Part shown: piece after piece, positions 21,017 to 21,178 of the stretch
Layout of the letters: each line of letters opens with the position of its first letter
Numbering within the stretch: the first letter of the stretch is position 1
Source: DATHBD01 sp035296325
GTDB lineage: Bacteria; Actinomycetota; Actinomycetes; Mycobacteriales; Micromonosporaceae
Reading direction: 5' to 3'
Length of the DNA stretch: 21,178 nucleotides
Assembly (NCBI GenBank): GCA_035296325.1
Contig: DATHBD010000080.1
Span: 1-21,178, forward strand
Position numbers and translations under genes: made by a program
Notes under the pieces: model-generated
The model's database searches: none
Told to the model about the DNA's origin: nothing
What the model saw: only the letters and a program-made list of their open reading frames with translations

Positions 21017-21178
21017 GACACGCTGCGTGCAGCGGTACAAGGCGTCGACGCGGTGGTCCACCTGGCGGCGCTGTTCCGCACGCGGGACGAGGACGCGATC
21101 TGGCGCGCGAACCGCGACGGCACCCGCAACCTGATCGCCGCCGTGAAGGAACACGCACCGAACGCCCGGTTCGTCATG
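21008..21178 (+). pseudogene. NAD-dependent epimerase/dehydratase (extended SDR), N-terminus lost, runs off the window
   Basis: The plus frame to the last base reads TDPDTLRAAVQGVDAVVHLA, then LFRTRDEDAIWRANRDGTRN and LIAAVKEHAP, ending FVM. This is the second part of the Rossmann domain in extended SDRs: the VDAVVHLAA strand and the N..GT.N helix are clear. The first ~50 residues, with the GxxGxxG NAD motif, are absent; the upstream bases belong to a minus-strand MarR fragment. The catalytic YxxxK lies beyond the window, so whether the remainder is intact cannot be seen. Confidence 0.75.

Overview
The window is high-GC DNA from an actinomycete. Codon choice is strongly G/C in third positions, lipoproteins are mycobacterial-like (an MPT70/MPT83-type fasciclin protein), a Liv-type transporter is fused into one chain, and GTG starts occur. 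A filamentous soil or plant-associated lineage is plausible, but the genus cannot be fixed from sequence alone.

Left part (1-3636): two exported proteins on the minus strand. One is a large secreted protein with seven Ig-like (He_PIG) repeats, a fibronectin III domain and a discoidin-like domain; it runs off the left edge. The other is a fasciclin-domain lipoprotein.

Variable part (3637-10600): an IS630-family element with clear inverted repeats and a TA target duplication, whose transposase carries one frameshift. It sits exactly in the stop codon of a gene for a protein with two CxxCG motifs. Beyond lie an IS21-type transposase fragment, three small overlapping minus-strand genes, a solo diverged IS end at about 7019-7068, and a tRNA-Arg(CCU) gene that keeps only its 5' half. 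Then come remnants of a ketosynthase III-like gene and a phosphopantetheinyl transferase, an intact alpha/beta hydrolase, and a broken trpS. Several single-base shifts in this stretch indicate gene decay, or uncorrected homopolymer errors in the assembly.

Right part (10680-20490): an intact minus-strand catabolic-type gene set. In transcription order it reads: flavin reductase, MDR oxidoreductase, LivF ATPase, (305-base gap), ACMSD-like amidohydrolase, a 38-residue small ORF, a LivH-LivM-LivG fusion, a LivK-like binding lipoprotein, a luciferase-like flavin monooxygenase and a TetR regulator. Stop/start overlaps link several of them. A sigma70-like promoter stands in front of the flavin reductase, and its 17-bp spacer is almost entirely filled by an 18-bp palindrome typical of TetR operators. 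I infer uptake of a small organic acid, amide or ring compound by the Liv transporter, oxidation by a two-component FMN monooxygenase, then processing by the MDR enzyme and amidohydrolase, under TetR control. The substrate is unknown.

Right edge (20490-21178): more debris. There is a cupin fragment, the C-terminal half of a MarR regulator on the minus strand, and a plus-strand NAD-dependent epimerase that lacks its N-terminus and runs off the window. The last two meet head to head at about 21007, as if one deletion removed both N-termini.
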